From NCBI RefSeq assembly GCF_027706845.1, contig NZ_JAQGCZ010000004.1, positions 613,590-677,589 on the forward strand: 64,000 bases of DNA, given 5' to 3'. Source of the stretch: Mycolicibacterium sp. BiH015 (GTDB taxonomy: Bacteria; Actinomycetota; Actinomycetes; Mycobacteriales; Mycobacteriaceae). The position numbers and the translations under genes were made by a program. Of this stretch, positions 46,707 through 55,780 are shown piece after piece; the stretch's first letter is position 1, and each line of letters begins with the position of its first letter. The notes beneath the pieces were generated by a model, which made no database searches, was not told where the DNA came from, and was given only the letters and a program-made list of their open reading frames with translations.

Positions 46707-49700
46707 TCGGCGGCCCTCTCGGCGTGCAGCATCGGCAGCCACAGCCGAGCGGCGTAGGCGCCCAGCCGGGTCTTCTCGCCGTCGCACTCCTCTCCGGGCA
46801 GCACCGGTGTCATCAGCACGTCGACCGGGGATCGCCTGCCCCAGACCAGCTCGTGCGCGGGCTGGGAGTTCTCACCGGGGAACTTGCCTGTGTTCCAGCG
46901 GAAGCGGGCCTCTCGTTCCGGCCAGCCGCGGCTGTACCGCGCCTGCGCCCACGCATAGGACGTCTTGAGCGGCAGCGGAATCGGTGCGCGCCGGCCCGCG
47001 TCGTACATCGCGACCAGGTCGCGCAGCACGTCGGCGGCGGACTCCGGGGGTCCGAGCACGCGCTGTTTCGTCTCGTCACCTCTGCCGGCCCTGCCGATAC
47101 ACACCGCCAGCCAGTCCGTGTCCGAATAGCGAGCGCTCAAGGCCACCAACCGAACCCACGACGCAAGCAGGTGTCTTCCGTCGAGCTTGGAGTACGTGAC
47201 ATCGACCAGTCGCTCACCGTACAACCCCGGCACGGTGCCGGTGACCCGCCGCTGCGGCCCGATCGCAACGTCGATGTCGACCGCCCTGGGCTCCTGGGCG
47301 CGGTGCTGACGAGCCGCGTCGGCCAGGGCCGCAGAGCGTGCCGCGATCTCCAGGGCTCTGCGCCAGCCCAGGCGTCCGGGGGGCAGCGATCCGCGGCGCC
47401 ACTCGGCCTGCTGCGCGTCACCTGGCGCCATGCCGCGCAGCATGTCGTCGAGCATCCGGTCGCCGATCTTCCACTCCTGCAACGCATCCACGTCGACGGG
47501 CATCGCATCGTCGATGCCGTCCACATCCCACGGCAGCGTGTAATCCAGCGCCCGGAAAAAGCCCTTGACCGGGTCGCGGAAGAATCCGACGAGATCGTCG
47601 AGCGCGACGTCGCCGGGAGACTGCGCAGGCAACGGTTTTCCCAGGAGGCGGGGACGTTGGCCGCGGTGGCCGGCTGCGACCCGGGCTGCCTTGAGCGTCG
47701 TCGTGTCGAACGTGAACGGTTCGCCCGCAGGCATACCGAGCGCCCCCGGGGTGACATTCTCGATGTCGAAGGGCTGCAATGGATGCTCGATGAGGACGTG
47801 CGTGCGCACTGGCGCCGGTGTGGTGAGGTCGAGTGCGTCGAGCAACTCCACCACCGGCACGGCGGGCGGCTTGCGCTGACCGCTGTACTCATTGGTTCCC
47901 GCATAGGTGAGCACCAGCTTCTCGGTCGCCGCGCCGATGGCATCGAGCAGTAATTGGCGGTCCTCGGAACGAATGTCGCGTTCGCCGGTCATCGGCGCAC
48001 GGGCGAGCACGTCGTCGCCGTCGATGACGCCCGATCTCGGGAAGACGCCGTCGTCGAGACCGACCAGACACACCACGCGATGCGGCACCGATCGCATGGG
48101 GACCATCGTGCACACCGTCAGGGTGCCGGTCCGGAAGTTGGCGCGTGTCGGCCTTCCCGCGAGGTGGCGATCGAGCAGCGCCCTGACATCGGGGAGCCGT
48201 AGCGTGATGCCGCTACGGCTGCCCGCAGCGGCGCGGATCGCGTCGAACTCGCGCTCCATCTGGCTGGTCTGCCACAGGTCGTTGTCGGCGACGCTGGTCA
48301 GCCCGCTGACCCCCGCGGACAGGGCGGACAACCACTCGCTCAACGGCCTTGCCCCCGAGAGGCTTTCGACGGCGTCCCGCAGGTGCTCGACATAGTCCGC
48401 GAGTCGGCCTGCGAGCTCGACCCGATTGCTGCTGACGTCATCGAGCGGAAGGGTGGTGTCCAGCCAGGCGTGTGAGTCATCCGACATCGCGACACCGGCC
48501 AGCACCCGGTCGATCCCGAAACGCCAGGTGTTCTGCACGAAGTCGACGCCGTACGGGTGGCGGTGCCGGCGGTCGAAACCCCATCGGATGTTGGCCTCCC
48601 GCACCCAGTTACCGATCGCGTCGAGGTCGTCGTCGGAGAACCCGAAGCGGTACCGGACAGGAGGAGCCTCGGCCAGGTTGAGAACCTCGCTCGCGGTGGC
48701 ACGTCCGCCTGCGAGGCCCAGCAGCGAGCGGGCGACGGCCAGCAGCGGATTGGTCTGGGTGAGTGCGCGGTCGGCGAGTTTCACGCGCAGCTGGTGGGCC
48801 GGATGCGCACCGGCGACGACGTCCCCGAGGCCGAAGCCCGCGACGATCAGTGGGGCGTAGGTCTCGATGTCGGGGCACATCACGAGGATGTCGCGGGGTT
48901 CCAACGTCGGATCGTCGGCGAGCAGACCGAGCAGCACCTCCCGCAGCACGTCGATCTGGCGTGCCGGACCGTGGCAGCTGTGCACCTGCACCGAGCGGTC
49001 GGCCGGATCGAAGGAACGGTCCTGCGGCCGTGGGGCGTTGGCCGCAATGTCGGATTGCAGCCAGCCGAGCAGAGTGGCCGGGCGCGCGGCCGAACCGAGA
49101 CATTCGTCGGTGTCCGGTGCGGCGGGTAGACCGCGCTGCAGTTCGCGAAGGTCGCGGCCGAGGGTGGCGAGCAGGGGATGGCCGGCCTCGCGGTGAGAGG
49201 TGTCCTGACGGCGGGGCACCACACCGTCGATGGTGCGCAGCGAGGCCCACAGGCTCTCGCTGGGATGCGGGAGCCACAGGTGCAGCTCGTGATGAGTGCT
49301 CAGCGCCTCGAGTAGCTCGATCTCGGTGGCGGAGAGCCGGGTGTGCCCGAACAGCGACAGCCGATCCGGCAGCGCGCTGCGCGACTCTTGAAGCCGCGCA
49401 ACAGTTTCGGCATGGCGAATGGGTGGAGCAGCGGCGTCCACCCTGGCGAGCAGGGCGCGATAGAGCCCGGGTTGCCACCTCAGGTCCTCGTCGAGCTCCC
49501 CGGTGCGGCCCTCGGCCCAGCCGGCGAGCAACATCGGTCGTTGGCTCGCGTAGGACGCGAACAGGCCTGCGAGCCTGCGGGCGACGGCGTACCGCCTGCC
49601 CTGGCGCAGCTCCCTCTCCTCGCCGGTGGCGAAGTGGCCCAGGTGGGTGGCCAGGGCGGCACACCAGCACTGATCGAGGCTGTCGTCGATGGCGTCGAGC

Positions 49701-49990
49701 AGCGGCCACACCATCGCGTCCGGCGACCACGGGTCGTCGCGAACGGTCCCTGTCAGCTCGGCGATCAGCGACCGAGGATGGCGGAACGTCACACCGGCGC
49801 AGATCCCGTCCCCTCCCGAGGCCGCCCCGAGGATGTGCGAGAGCCGCTGGCTGAGCCACCGTTCCGTGCCGCGCGCCGCCACCAGGACGAGGTCTTCGGC
49901 GAACGGATCGGCGGGCGGGATGGCCAGCATCGCGCCGAGGCCGTCGGCCAGCAGATCGGTGCGGTCGGCCCGATGGAGGTGAAGCGCCAT
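46703..49990 (-). CDS. recC: Exodeoxyribonuclease V gamma subunit RecC
   Basis: A 1095-residue RecC, the structural and Chi-recognition type subunit with inactive helicase folds. Recognised by MALHLHRADRTDLLADGLGAML at the start, RGTERWLSQRLSHILG, QVHSCHGPARQIDVLREVLLGLL, ILVMCPDIETYAPLI, and VVCLVGLDDGVFPR. ATG 49990 lies 6 bp after the stop of the HD hydrolase gene, so recC is part of a five-gene coupled operon. Confidence 0.95.
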   Translation of the reverse strand: MALHLHRADRTDLLADGLGAMLAIPPADPFAEDLVLVAARGTERWLSQRLSHILGAASGGDGICAGVTFRHPRSLIAELTGTVRDDPWSPDAMVWPLLDAIDDSLDQCWCAALATHLGHFATGEERELRQGRRYAVARRLAGLFASYASQRPMLLAGWAEGRTGELDEDLRWQPGLYRALLARVDAAAPPIRHAETVARLQESRSALPDRLSLFGHTRLSATEIELLEALSTHHELHLWLPHPSESLWASLRTIDGVVPRRQDTSHREAGHPLLATLGRDLRELQRGLPAAPDTDECLGSAARPATLLGWLQSDIAANAPRPQDRSFDPADRSVQVHSCHGPARQIDVLREVLLGLLADDPTLEPRDILVMCPDIETYAPLIVAGFGLGDVVAGAHPAHQLRVKLADRALTQTNPLLAVARSLLGLAGGRATASEVLNLAEAPPVRYRFGFSDDDLDAIGNWVREANIRWGFDRRHRHPYGVDFVQNTWRFGIDRVLAGVAMSDDSHAWLDTTLPLDDVSSNRVELAGRLADYVEHLRDAVESLSGARPLSEWLSALSAGVSGLTSVADNDLWQTSQMEREFDAIRAAAGSRSGITLRLPDVRALLDRHLAGRPTRANFRTGTLTVCTMVPMRSVPHRVVCLVGLDDGVFPRSGVIDGDDVLARAPMTGERDIRSEDRQLLLDAIGAATEKLVLTYAGTNEYSGQRKPPAVPVVELLDALDLTTPAPVRTHVLIEHPLQPFDIENVTPGALGMPAGEPFTFDTTTLKAARVAAGHRGQRPRLLGKPLPAQSPGDVALDDLVGFFRDPVKGFFRALDYTLPWDVDGIDDAMPVDVDALQEWKIGDRMLDDMLRGMAPGDAQQAEWRRGSLPPGRLGWRRALEIAARSAALADAARQHRAQEPRAVDIDVAIGPQRRVTGTVPGLYGERLVDVTYSKLDGRHLLASWVRLVALSARYSDTDWLAVCIGRAGRGDETKQRVLGPPESAADVLRDLVAMYDAGRRAPIPLPLKTSYAWAQARYSRGWPEREARFRWNTGKFPGENSQPAHELVWGRRSPVDVLMTPVLPGEECDGEKTRLGAYAARLWLPMLHAERAAE

Positions 49991-49996
49991 CGGCGG

Positions 49997-50593
49997 TCAG
50001 ACTACGACGGCCCCGGACAGCTCGTCGACGACCCTCCCGAGCTCGTCCACCATCCAGCTGTCCACCCCGCGGCTGCGGTACGCGGCGATGAGCCCGCCGT
50101 AGTACCAGAGATGCTCGGCGGGGTCGGAGACGGTGAACCGCTGCCACAGCTGCGCACCGTGCACGCGATGGTCCCGCAGCATCGACCGGGCGTTGTCCAG
50201 CTTGTCGGCCACCGACACCAGGAGCGTGTCGGCGCCGACCGTGTCGAGGTGGGCGATGTAGCGCTGCTTGCGTTCGCGCCACGGCGGCTTCGGAACCTCA
50301 TCGGTGTCGCTGCACTCGTCGACGATGCGGGCGACCCCGTCGCCGAAGTTGTCCCGGATCTCGGCCAGCGTCGGTGCACCGCCGGCATCCTCGACGCAGT
50401 CGTGCAGCAGCGCCGCGATGGCCTGCTCCTCGCTGCCCCCGTCGTCGATGACGAGGCCGGCCACGGACAGCAGGTGACCGACGTAGGGGATGTCACCGCC
50501 CTTACGCACCTGATTGTGATGTTTGAGCTCGGCGTAGACCAGCGCCTTCGAGAACTGGCCCGAGAGCCTTGGCGCCGAGGTCCTTTCGCTCAT
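49997..50593 (-). CDS. HD-domain hydrolase, MESH1/SpoT-hydrolase-like
   Basis: A 198-residue HD hydrolase. The pattern of the RelA/SpoT hydrolase domain and MESH1 small alarmone hydrolases is clear: KALVYAELKHHNQVRKGGDIPYVGHLL (His40), ALLHDCVEDAGG (His64-Asp65), NFGDGVARIVDECSD and ADKLDNARSML (Asp130). These are the expected metal ligands. Such enzymes remove the 3' pyrophosphate of (p)ppGpp or, in MESH1, dephosphorylate NADPH. The start overlaps the DUF3060 gene stop by ATGA and the stop is 6 bp before recC. Substrate here is inferred. Confidence 0.85.
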   Translation of the reverse strand: MSERTSAPRLSGQFSKALVYAELKHHNQVRKGGDIPYVGHLLSVAGLVIDDGGSEEQAIAALLHDCVEDAGGAPTLAEIRDNFGDGVARIVDECSDTDEVPKPPWRERKQRYIAHLDTVGADTLLVSVADKLDNARSMLRDHRVHGAQLWQRFTVSDPAEHLWYYGGLIAAYRSRGVDSWMVDELGRVVDELSGAVVV

Positions 50594-51342
50594 CCTTGCT
50601 CGACGATGTTGTCGGTTCCGCTGTTGGTGACCTGCGGTTCGCCCGAGCGGTACGTCACGCGGTTCTCGAAACCCGACGCACTGATGGTCTGCGCAGTCTC
50701 GACGGTGACCGTGTTGTTCGTTCCTGAGACTGTCACCATGCCGCAGCTGCCCTGGATGTCGACGGCGTTCTCCACACCGCTGACGGTCACGGTTCCGCCG
50801 TTACAGACGATGGTCTCATTTTTTTCGAAGCCGCTGACACTGACCGAGCCGCCCGCCTCGACCGTGATGACCTGCTGCTCTGGAGCGACCGGCGGAATGC
50901 CCACCGGCGGCGCGGGCGTGTCGAGCGGGCCGCCGCCGCCGGAGATCGGCGGGGTGGGATCGACGCTGTAGGTGTCGGGGTCGGCGGTGTTGAAGTACAG
51001 GACGATGGCGACGGCTCCGGCCACGATGATCCCGCCCACGACGAGGGGGATCAGCCACAGCGCCGTGGTCGAGGAGCGCTTGTGGACTACCTGCTGGGGG
51101 GCCGAGTAGTACGGCGACGTGTACTGCGGGGTGCCGTACTGAGAGCCGTACTGCCCGTAGGGCTGCCCCTGATAGGGGTCCGGCGGAGGCGGTGGTGGCG
51201 GTGGCACGTACTGATAGGGCTCGCTCGGTGGCGTCGGCGGTGCTTCGTACGGCTGGGTGCCCAGCTCGTTGTACTGCGCCCGGTCGGCGAGCGGGCGCTC
51301 AAGGTCCCGGATGCGTGCTTCGGGATCCCCGTACGGCTCCAT
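50590..51342 (-). CDS. Membrane-anchored DUF3060 protein
   Basis: A 250-residue protein: cytoplasmic N-terminus rich in proline, glutamine, tyrosine and glycine (residues 1-85), one transmembrane helix (WLIPLVVGGIIVAGAVAIVLYF, about 95-117), and a secreted C-terminal DUF3060 beta-repeat region with short Thr/Val/Ser strands (VSVSGFEKNETIVCNGGTV, GMVTVSGTNNTV) that looks like a beta-helix. Two cysteines could pair. First gene of the operon with the HD hydrolase and recCBD. Function unknown. Confidence 0.85.
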   Translation of the reverse strand: MEPYGDPEARIRDLERPLADRAQYNELGTQPYEAPPTPPSEPYQYVPPPPPPPPDPYQGQPYGQYGSQYGTPQYTSPYYSAPQQVVHKRSSTTALWLIPLVVGGIIVAGAVAIVLYFNTADPDTYSVDPTPPISGGGGPLDTPAPPVGIPPVAPEQQVITVEAGGSVSVSGFEKNETIVCNGGTVTVSGVENAVDIQGSCGMVTVSGTNNTVTVETAQTISASGFENRVTYRSGEPQVTNSGTDNIVEQG

Positions 51343-51475
51343 GCGCAGATGTTTTCACATCCGATCACCGATGCTCAACGATTACCGGGCGGCACATGCC
51401 AGCGAATCTGACCAAAGGCTGACGCCGCGGCCCGCGTCGGGATTGGGTGGCGCGCGCAGGTGGTACCCCCGTGAG

Positions 51476-52579
51476 ATGGCGGCACCGGGATTCCTCGCCA
51501 TCGGCAGTGGTCCGGCGGGCATCAGCGCGGCGGAGACCTTTCGTCGCAGGCACCCGCGCATCCCTGTGCGGATCCTGTCGTCCGACCCCGCACTGCCCTA
51601 TGCCAAGCCCCCTCTCAGCAAGGAATTCCTCGGCGGCGGGCACACGAATCTCGACCTGCACAGCGCGGGGTGGTTCGCCCGCCACAACATCGACCTGCTG
51701 CTGGGCGTGACGGTCGAGCGCATCGACGTCGACGCCCAGGAGGTCGTCACCCTCGGTGGTGCGCGCTACCCCTACTGGCATCTGGTCGTGGCCTCCGGCT
51801 CGGCCGCCGTTCCCCTCGGCGTGCCCGGCGGCGACACCGCGCAGCCGCTGCGCTCGTTCGCCGACGCAGTCGCGCTGAAGATGGCCGCCCGGTTCGCCGA
51901 CTCCGCCGTCGTCATCGGTGGCGGGCTGATCGGCTGTGAGACCGCCAGCTGTCTGTCGCGCCTCGGGCTCGCCACGACCGTGGTCGTCCCCGAAGACGTC
52001 CCACTGCACCGCAGATTCGGGATCGACGTCGGCAAGCGGGTGGCCGACATACTCGCCGACGCCGGCGTGTGCGTCGTGGCCGGCGCCACCGTCGAAGCCG
52101 TCGGCGACACCGGCGTCACGCTGTCCTCGGGTGAGGCGGTGCACGGTGACGTCATCGTTGCCGCGACGGGGGTGAGGCCCGACATCCGGCTCGCCGCCGA
52201 CGCCGGCCTCGCCACCCGGGGCGGCCGCGTCGTCGTCGACCAGCACATGCGCACCTCGGTCCGGAACATCTATGCCGCAGGCGATGTCGCCATCGCGCAC
52301 AACGTGGCCGCCGGACGGCCCGTCATCGCCGAACACTGGCGCGATGCCGCGCAGCAGGGCCTCGTGGCCGGCCTCACCGCGGCGGGAGCGTCCGCGGAAT
52401 GGGACAAGATTCCGGGATTCACCTGCACCATAGGGCAATTCGAGTTGAGCTACCGCGGCTGGGGCGGCAGCTACGGATCCTCGGACCTCACCGAGCGTGC
52501 CGACGGCTTCTTCGTGACCTACCGGACCGCGGGCCGCGTCGTCGGAACCCTGAACGTCACAGCCAATCCCGCGCTTTGA
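51476..52579 (+). CDS. FAD-dependent ferredoxin reductase-like oxidoreductase
   Basis: A 367-residue NAD(P)/FAD disulfide-type oxidoreductase, of the rubredoxin/ferredoxin reductase branch. FAD motif IGSGPAGISAAETFR at residues 8-22, PYAKPPLSKEFL, NAD motif VIGGGLIGCETASCLSRLG, and the second FAD motif IYAAGDVAIA. Its C-terminus is shorter than classical ferredoxin reductases. ATG 51476 (MAAPGFLAIG) is chosen because the FAD motif needs to begin near the N-terminus; the open frame runs back to 51257. Possible redox partner of a P450, but not adjacent to one. The last 23 bp overlap the convergent transporter gene. Confidence 0.85.
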   Translation: MAAPGFLAIGSGPAGISAAETFRRRHPRIPVRILSSDPALPYAKPPLSKEFLGGGHTNLDLHSAGWFARHNIDLLLGVTVERIDVDAQEVVTLGGARYPYWHLVVASGSAAVPLGVPGGDTAQPLRSFADAVALKMAARFADSAVVIGGGLIGCETASCLSRLGLATTVVVPEDVPLHRRFGIDVGKRVADILADAGVCVVAGATVEAVGDTGVTLSSGEAVHGDVIVAATGVRPDIRLAADAGLATRGGRVVVDQHMRTSVRNIYAAGDVAIAHNVAAGRPVIAEHWRDAAQQGLVAGLTAAGASAEWDKIPGFTCTIGQFELSYRGWGGSYGSSDLTERADGFFVTYRTAGRVVGTLNVTANPAL

Positions 52580-53549
52580 ACATCCAGTACAGCACCAGCA
52601 CGATGACGACGATGATCGACGTGCTGGTCACAAAGCCGCCCACCGTGTCGATCCCGGGATACTCGACGTTCTGGCCGTAGAAGCCGGTGATGGCGGTCGG
52701 GACGGCGATGATCGCCGCCCAGCCCGTCAGCTTCTTCATCACCGTGTTCAGCCGTGCGTCCTGAAGCGACAGATTGGTTTCGAACACCGTGGTGATCATG
52801 TCGCGCAGAGATTCCGTCCACTCGGACACCCGCAACACGTGGTCGTACAGATCGGCGTACACCGGGTCGAGTTCGGCCGAGGTCTTGGCGTCCATCCTGC
52901 GGTGCTGGATCGCGGTGACCACCTCTCGCATCGGTAGGACCACCCGGCGCAACGCCACCAGGTCTTTGCGCAACTGAAACGTCTTGCGCTGCAACCCGCC
53001 ACGGAGCGGCTTCTCCGCGAACAGGTCGTCCTCGAGGGCTTCGATGCTGTCGTCGAGGGACTGGACCGCGTCGAAGTGGCCGTCCACCACGACGTCGAGC
53101 AGGCCGTGCACCAGCGACCCGACGCCGTATTCCTGGCCGCCGAGCTCGTCGAAGCGCTTCGACACCACGTCCATGTCGAAACGCGGTGACAGGCGCACGG
53201 TGATCAGGCCGCGGGGCAGGACGAATCCGGAGATCCGGTGGATCTCCAGGGTGGACTCGGCCACCGCCTGCGGCCGCGGATCCTTCACCGACACCCCGTA
53301 CACCGTGAAGAACGTGTGAGACCTGTAGACGACGGCCTTCGTCCGCTCGGCTTCGGCGAGGGCGTCCTCGACGGCCCACTCGTTCAGGCCGAGCTCGACG
53401 GCCAGGTCTTTGAGAATGGCGTGGTCGGGGTCGTAGATGTCACACCACACCAGGGTGTCGTCGGAGGCCAGGCAGTCCGAGATCTTCGAAAACTCGAAAT
53501 CGTCGACGGGCTTGCCGTCGCGCCAGATTCGGCCCCGGACATGGGTCAC
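52557..53549 (-). CDS. CorA-family divalent cation transporter, GQN variant
   Basis: A 330-residue CorA/MIT-superfamily transporter: soluble alpha/beta funnel (1-230), long helix, two C-terminal transmembrane segments (AAIIAVPTAITGFYG and SIIVVIVLVLYWMF). The pore-mouth signature, normally YGMN in CorA, reads YGQN here (FYGQNVEYP), so the Met is replaced. Variation at this site occurs in ZntB-type members, so magnesium may not be the main ion. Start ATG 53549. Convergent overlap with the flavoprotein gene. Confidence 0.88.
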   Translation of the reverse strand: MTHVRGRIWRDGKPVDDFEFSKISDCLASDDTLVWCDIYDPDHAILKDLAVELGLNEWAVEDALAEAERTKAVVYRSHTFFTVYGVSVKDPRPQAVAESTLEIHRISGFVLPRGLITVRLSPRFDMDVVSKRFDELGGQEYGVGSLVHGLLDVVVDGHFDAVQSLDDSIEALEDDLFAEKPLRGGLQRKTFQLRKDLVALRRVVLPMREVVTAIQHRRMDAKTSAELDPVYADLYDHVLRVSEWTESLRDMITTVFETNLSLQDARLNTVMKKLTGWAAIIAVPTAITGFYGQNVEYPGIDTVGGFVTSTSIIVVIVLVLYWMFKARDWL

Positions 53550-53650
53550 GGAGCCATCATCGCACCCGGCACTGGCGCGAGTGGGAAGCCAGGGCTGTGG
53601 AAACGCCGGGAAACGCAGCCGGGAATGCTGTTCCGCGGGGGTGCGGGCAG

Positions 53651-54352
53651 TCAGCCGAGGCTGAATTCGGTTGCCAGCCCGTCGATCCCCGCCTGGATCG
53701 CGTCGAGTGCGCCCTTGCGGGCCTTCAGCTTGGTGGCAAGGTGGGCGCCCGCATTCAGCGTCGCCGCCGCCTCGGCGGCCACCTGCTGGGCCCGCGCAAG
53801 AACCTGGTCGGCCTCGACGATCTCGTCGAGCCAGCCGCCCGCGACGGCCTCGTCGCCGGCAAAGGTTGCGGCCAGTGCGGCGCCCCGCTCGAACGCGGCT
53901 GGAGTCAGTCGTGCCCGCATGATCTCCAGTGCGGAGATCGGGATGGTCATGCCGATCGCCACCTCGATGGCCTGGCAGCGCGTCTTCGGTTGTCCGACAC
54001 GGTGATCGGTCGAGAGCAGCAGGAACGACCCCATCGCGATCGCGGGCCCCGTCGCGGCGACGATCACCGGAACGGGGAACGTCAGGGTCCGCAGGGAGAG
54101 TTTGAACCCCCCGGCCAGCATGCCCAGCGCCGCCGCGGCGTCGCCGGACTGGAACACCGCGAGATCGAATCCGCCGCTGAACACCCGGGCGTTGCCTGCG
54201 AGCACGACGGCCTTGGCTTTGTCCGCCTCGGCACGGTCGAGGGCCTCGTTGATGGCGGCCTGCATGGCGGGGCCGAGCACGTTCACCTTGCCGTCGTCGA
54301 GGGTGATGGTGGCGACGGAATCCGCGAGCTCATACGACACGGTGCTGGTCAT
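53651..54352 (-). CDS. echA3: Enoyl-CoA hydratase/isomerase family (crotonase)
   Basis: A 233-residue crotonase-fold protein. The CoA-binding and oxyanion regions are seen at NARVFSGGFDLAVF (residues about 54-67) and ATGPAIAMGSFLLLSTDHRVG. The usual catalytic glutamates of enoyl-CoA hydratase are not in evidence in the second region (PKTRCQAIEVAIGM), so hydratase activity is uncertain. By position, between recC and the metallo-hydrolase, it is the counterpart of M. tuberculosis echA3; the symbol is assigned on synteny and family only. Confidence 0.8.
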   Translation of the reverse strand: MTSTVSYELADSVATITLDDGKVNVLGPAMQAAINEALDRAEADKAKAVVLAGNARVFSGGFDLAVFQSGDAAAALGMLAGGFKLSLRTLTFPVPVIVAATGPAIAMGSFLLLSTDHRVGQPKTRCQAIEVAIGMTIPISALEIMRARLTPAAFERGAALAATFAGDEAVAGGWLDEIVEADQVLARAQQVAAEAAATLNAGAHLATKLKARKGALDAIQAGIDGLATEFSLG

Positions 54353-54407
54353 GCGACGAACGTAACAGCACTACCTAGGCGGGCCGGGGTGGGCTGCGTG
54401 AGAAGAG

Positions 54408-54419
54408 GTAGTGCACTAC
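54408..54419. promoter_or_regulatory. 12-bp perfect palindrome
   Basis: gtagtgcactac, in the 151-bp gap between the divergent crotonase gene and a small basic ORF. A partial copy (gcactac) lies at 54368-54374, nearer the crotonase start. Candidate regulator site; no regulator is assigned. Confidence 0.4.
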
Positions 54420-54503
54420 GCACGACGTCGGTGCCGCGGATTCATAGCGTCGTTTTCAGCGCGGTACACGAGGGGGTACCGCGCCCCAGCCGAAGGAGAT
54501 GCG

Positions 54504-54638
54504 ATGCGCGCGAAGCGGAAGCGGCCGGTCGAGCATCTGGAGTCCGAGCGCGCCGCAAGGCGCCGGCGCGCACGCCGCACCAGCGGGGTGCCGAGGCTCG
54601 GTCTGTGGGAGTGCGGGGTCGGTTCAGCCTGGAAGTAG
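54504..54638 (+). CDS. Small basic protein, unknown
   Basis: A 44-residue ORF with a strong Shine-Dalgarno (AAGGAG 5 bases before ATG 54504) coding for MRAKRKRPVEHLESERAARR and more Arg-rich sequence. It overlaps the 3' end of the convergent DUF2235 gene by 15 bp. The ribosome site and its position after a palindrome support expression, but composition alone could arise by chance in GC-rich DNA. Confidence 0.45.
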   Translation: MRAKRKRPVEHLESERAARRRRARRTSGVPRLGLWECGVGSAWK

Positions 54639-55658
54639 TTCGGGGACGGCCAGTGCCGGGATCTCCGTGACGGATGGGGGCGTCACGGGGCCCGGCACCA
54701 GGCGTTCGGCGCGGGCCGCCCAGTCGGTATCGGCCCACGTCACGCGCGCGGGCAGCCGCCGCCAGTACGACGGATGCGCCCGCAGATAGCTTTCGACACT
54801 CGCGTGCACGTTCGCCTCGGCGGGCAGCCGGCGCAACGACACGGTGTGGGTGCTGCCCGCAAGCGCATCCACGGCCGTCGGCACCGACCGCGGCGGGCAC
54901 TCCCGAACCAGGGCTCCGGCCCGCACGGCGCCGTCGAGCACCCAGTCGAGCGCGATGCCCGCCAGCGCCGGGCACGCATTGTGCCCTCCGGCGACGTCGC
55001 AGTGGGCTCCGCGGAACCACACCTCCTCTACAGCGGTGCCTGAGCCGGCGAGCAGCTGCGCCCCGAACCGCTGCCCGCTGCCGTCGATGGCGACCGCGTG
55101 CCTGGTCGCATGCACGTTTCCCGCCAGCGGTGCCGCACCGGCGCGCGACAGCGCGACGGTGTCCCACAGCCCGAGGAAGTGCACGTCCACGGCCACGGTG
55201 AAACGTCCGGAGAGGCGGGCGGCGAGCCTGCCGATGTGCTCCCAGTCCGTCTCGTCGCGGTGGGTGCGGGGCAGGACGTGCGCGGACAGCACGTACTGAC
55301 GCAAATCCTCGGCGTTCCAGCCGGGAATGTCGTCGCGCAGCACGCCGACTGTCCCCAGCAAATGTGCCAGCGCCCGCGCACAGGCGGCGCCGCGACCCGC
55401 GCCCAGCAGGAAAAGACGGTCGCCGGGCGACCACTCGGCGACGAGGAATTCGTATGCCTGCGCGATCGCAGCCCGCGTGGCGTCCCTGTCGCCGCTGCGA
55501 CGGACGGGGAACCGGTACCGGCCGCTCGCGGCGGCCGGTGTCCACACGACCTGCTCGTCGCATGAGCTCAAAAGGTCTGCCGCAGCGGTGGCATTGGTGG
55601 TTCCCCCGGGACCACCCATCCCGTGCGCACGGTCGAAGCACAGCGCGATGTTCTTCAC
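54624..55658 (-). CDS. DUF2235 (Tle1-like hydrolase fold) protein lacking nucleophile
   Basis: A 344-residue DUF2235 protein. The family N-terminus is recognisable (IALCFDRAHG with TTNATAAADLL), VHFLGLWDTVALSR and EEVWFRGAHCDVAGGH are typical. The nucleophile elbow, usually GFSRGA, reads LGAGRGAACAR (Gly88 in place of Ser), so it is probably not a serine hydrolase. GTG 55658 (VKNIALCFD) is chosen because the family begins there; the frame continues to 55721. It occupies the position of Rv0633c in M. tuberculosis gene order. Confidence 0.75.
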   Translation of the reverse strand: MKNIALCFDRAHGMGGPGGTTNATAAADLLSSCDEQVVWTPAAASGRYRFPVRRSGDRDATRAAIAQAYEFLVAEWSPGDRLFLLGAGRGAACARALAHLLGTVGVLRDDIPGWNAEDLRQYVLSAHVLPRTHRDETDWEHIGRLAARLSGRFTVAVDVHFLGLWDTVALSRAGAAPLAGNVHATRHAVAIDGSGQRFGAQLLAGSGTAVEEVWFRGAHCDVAGGHNACPALAGIALDWVLDGAVRAGALVRECPPRSVPTAVDALAGSTHTVSLRRLPAEANVHASVESYLRAHPSYWRRLPARVTWADTDWAARAERLVPGPVTPPSVTEIPALAVPELLPG

Positions 55659-55780
55659 GAAGACCCCCGACGTGAGTGTGGTTGGCGCCGGTTCCTGAGT
55701 TTGCCAGAATCGCTGCCGCACGTCTTCGCTTTGCCGATACCGCGGCGCCTACTGCCTCGAAGAGACCTTGACGCCCGGCA

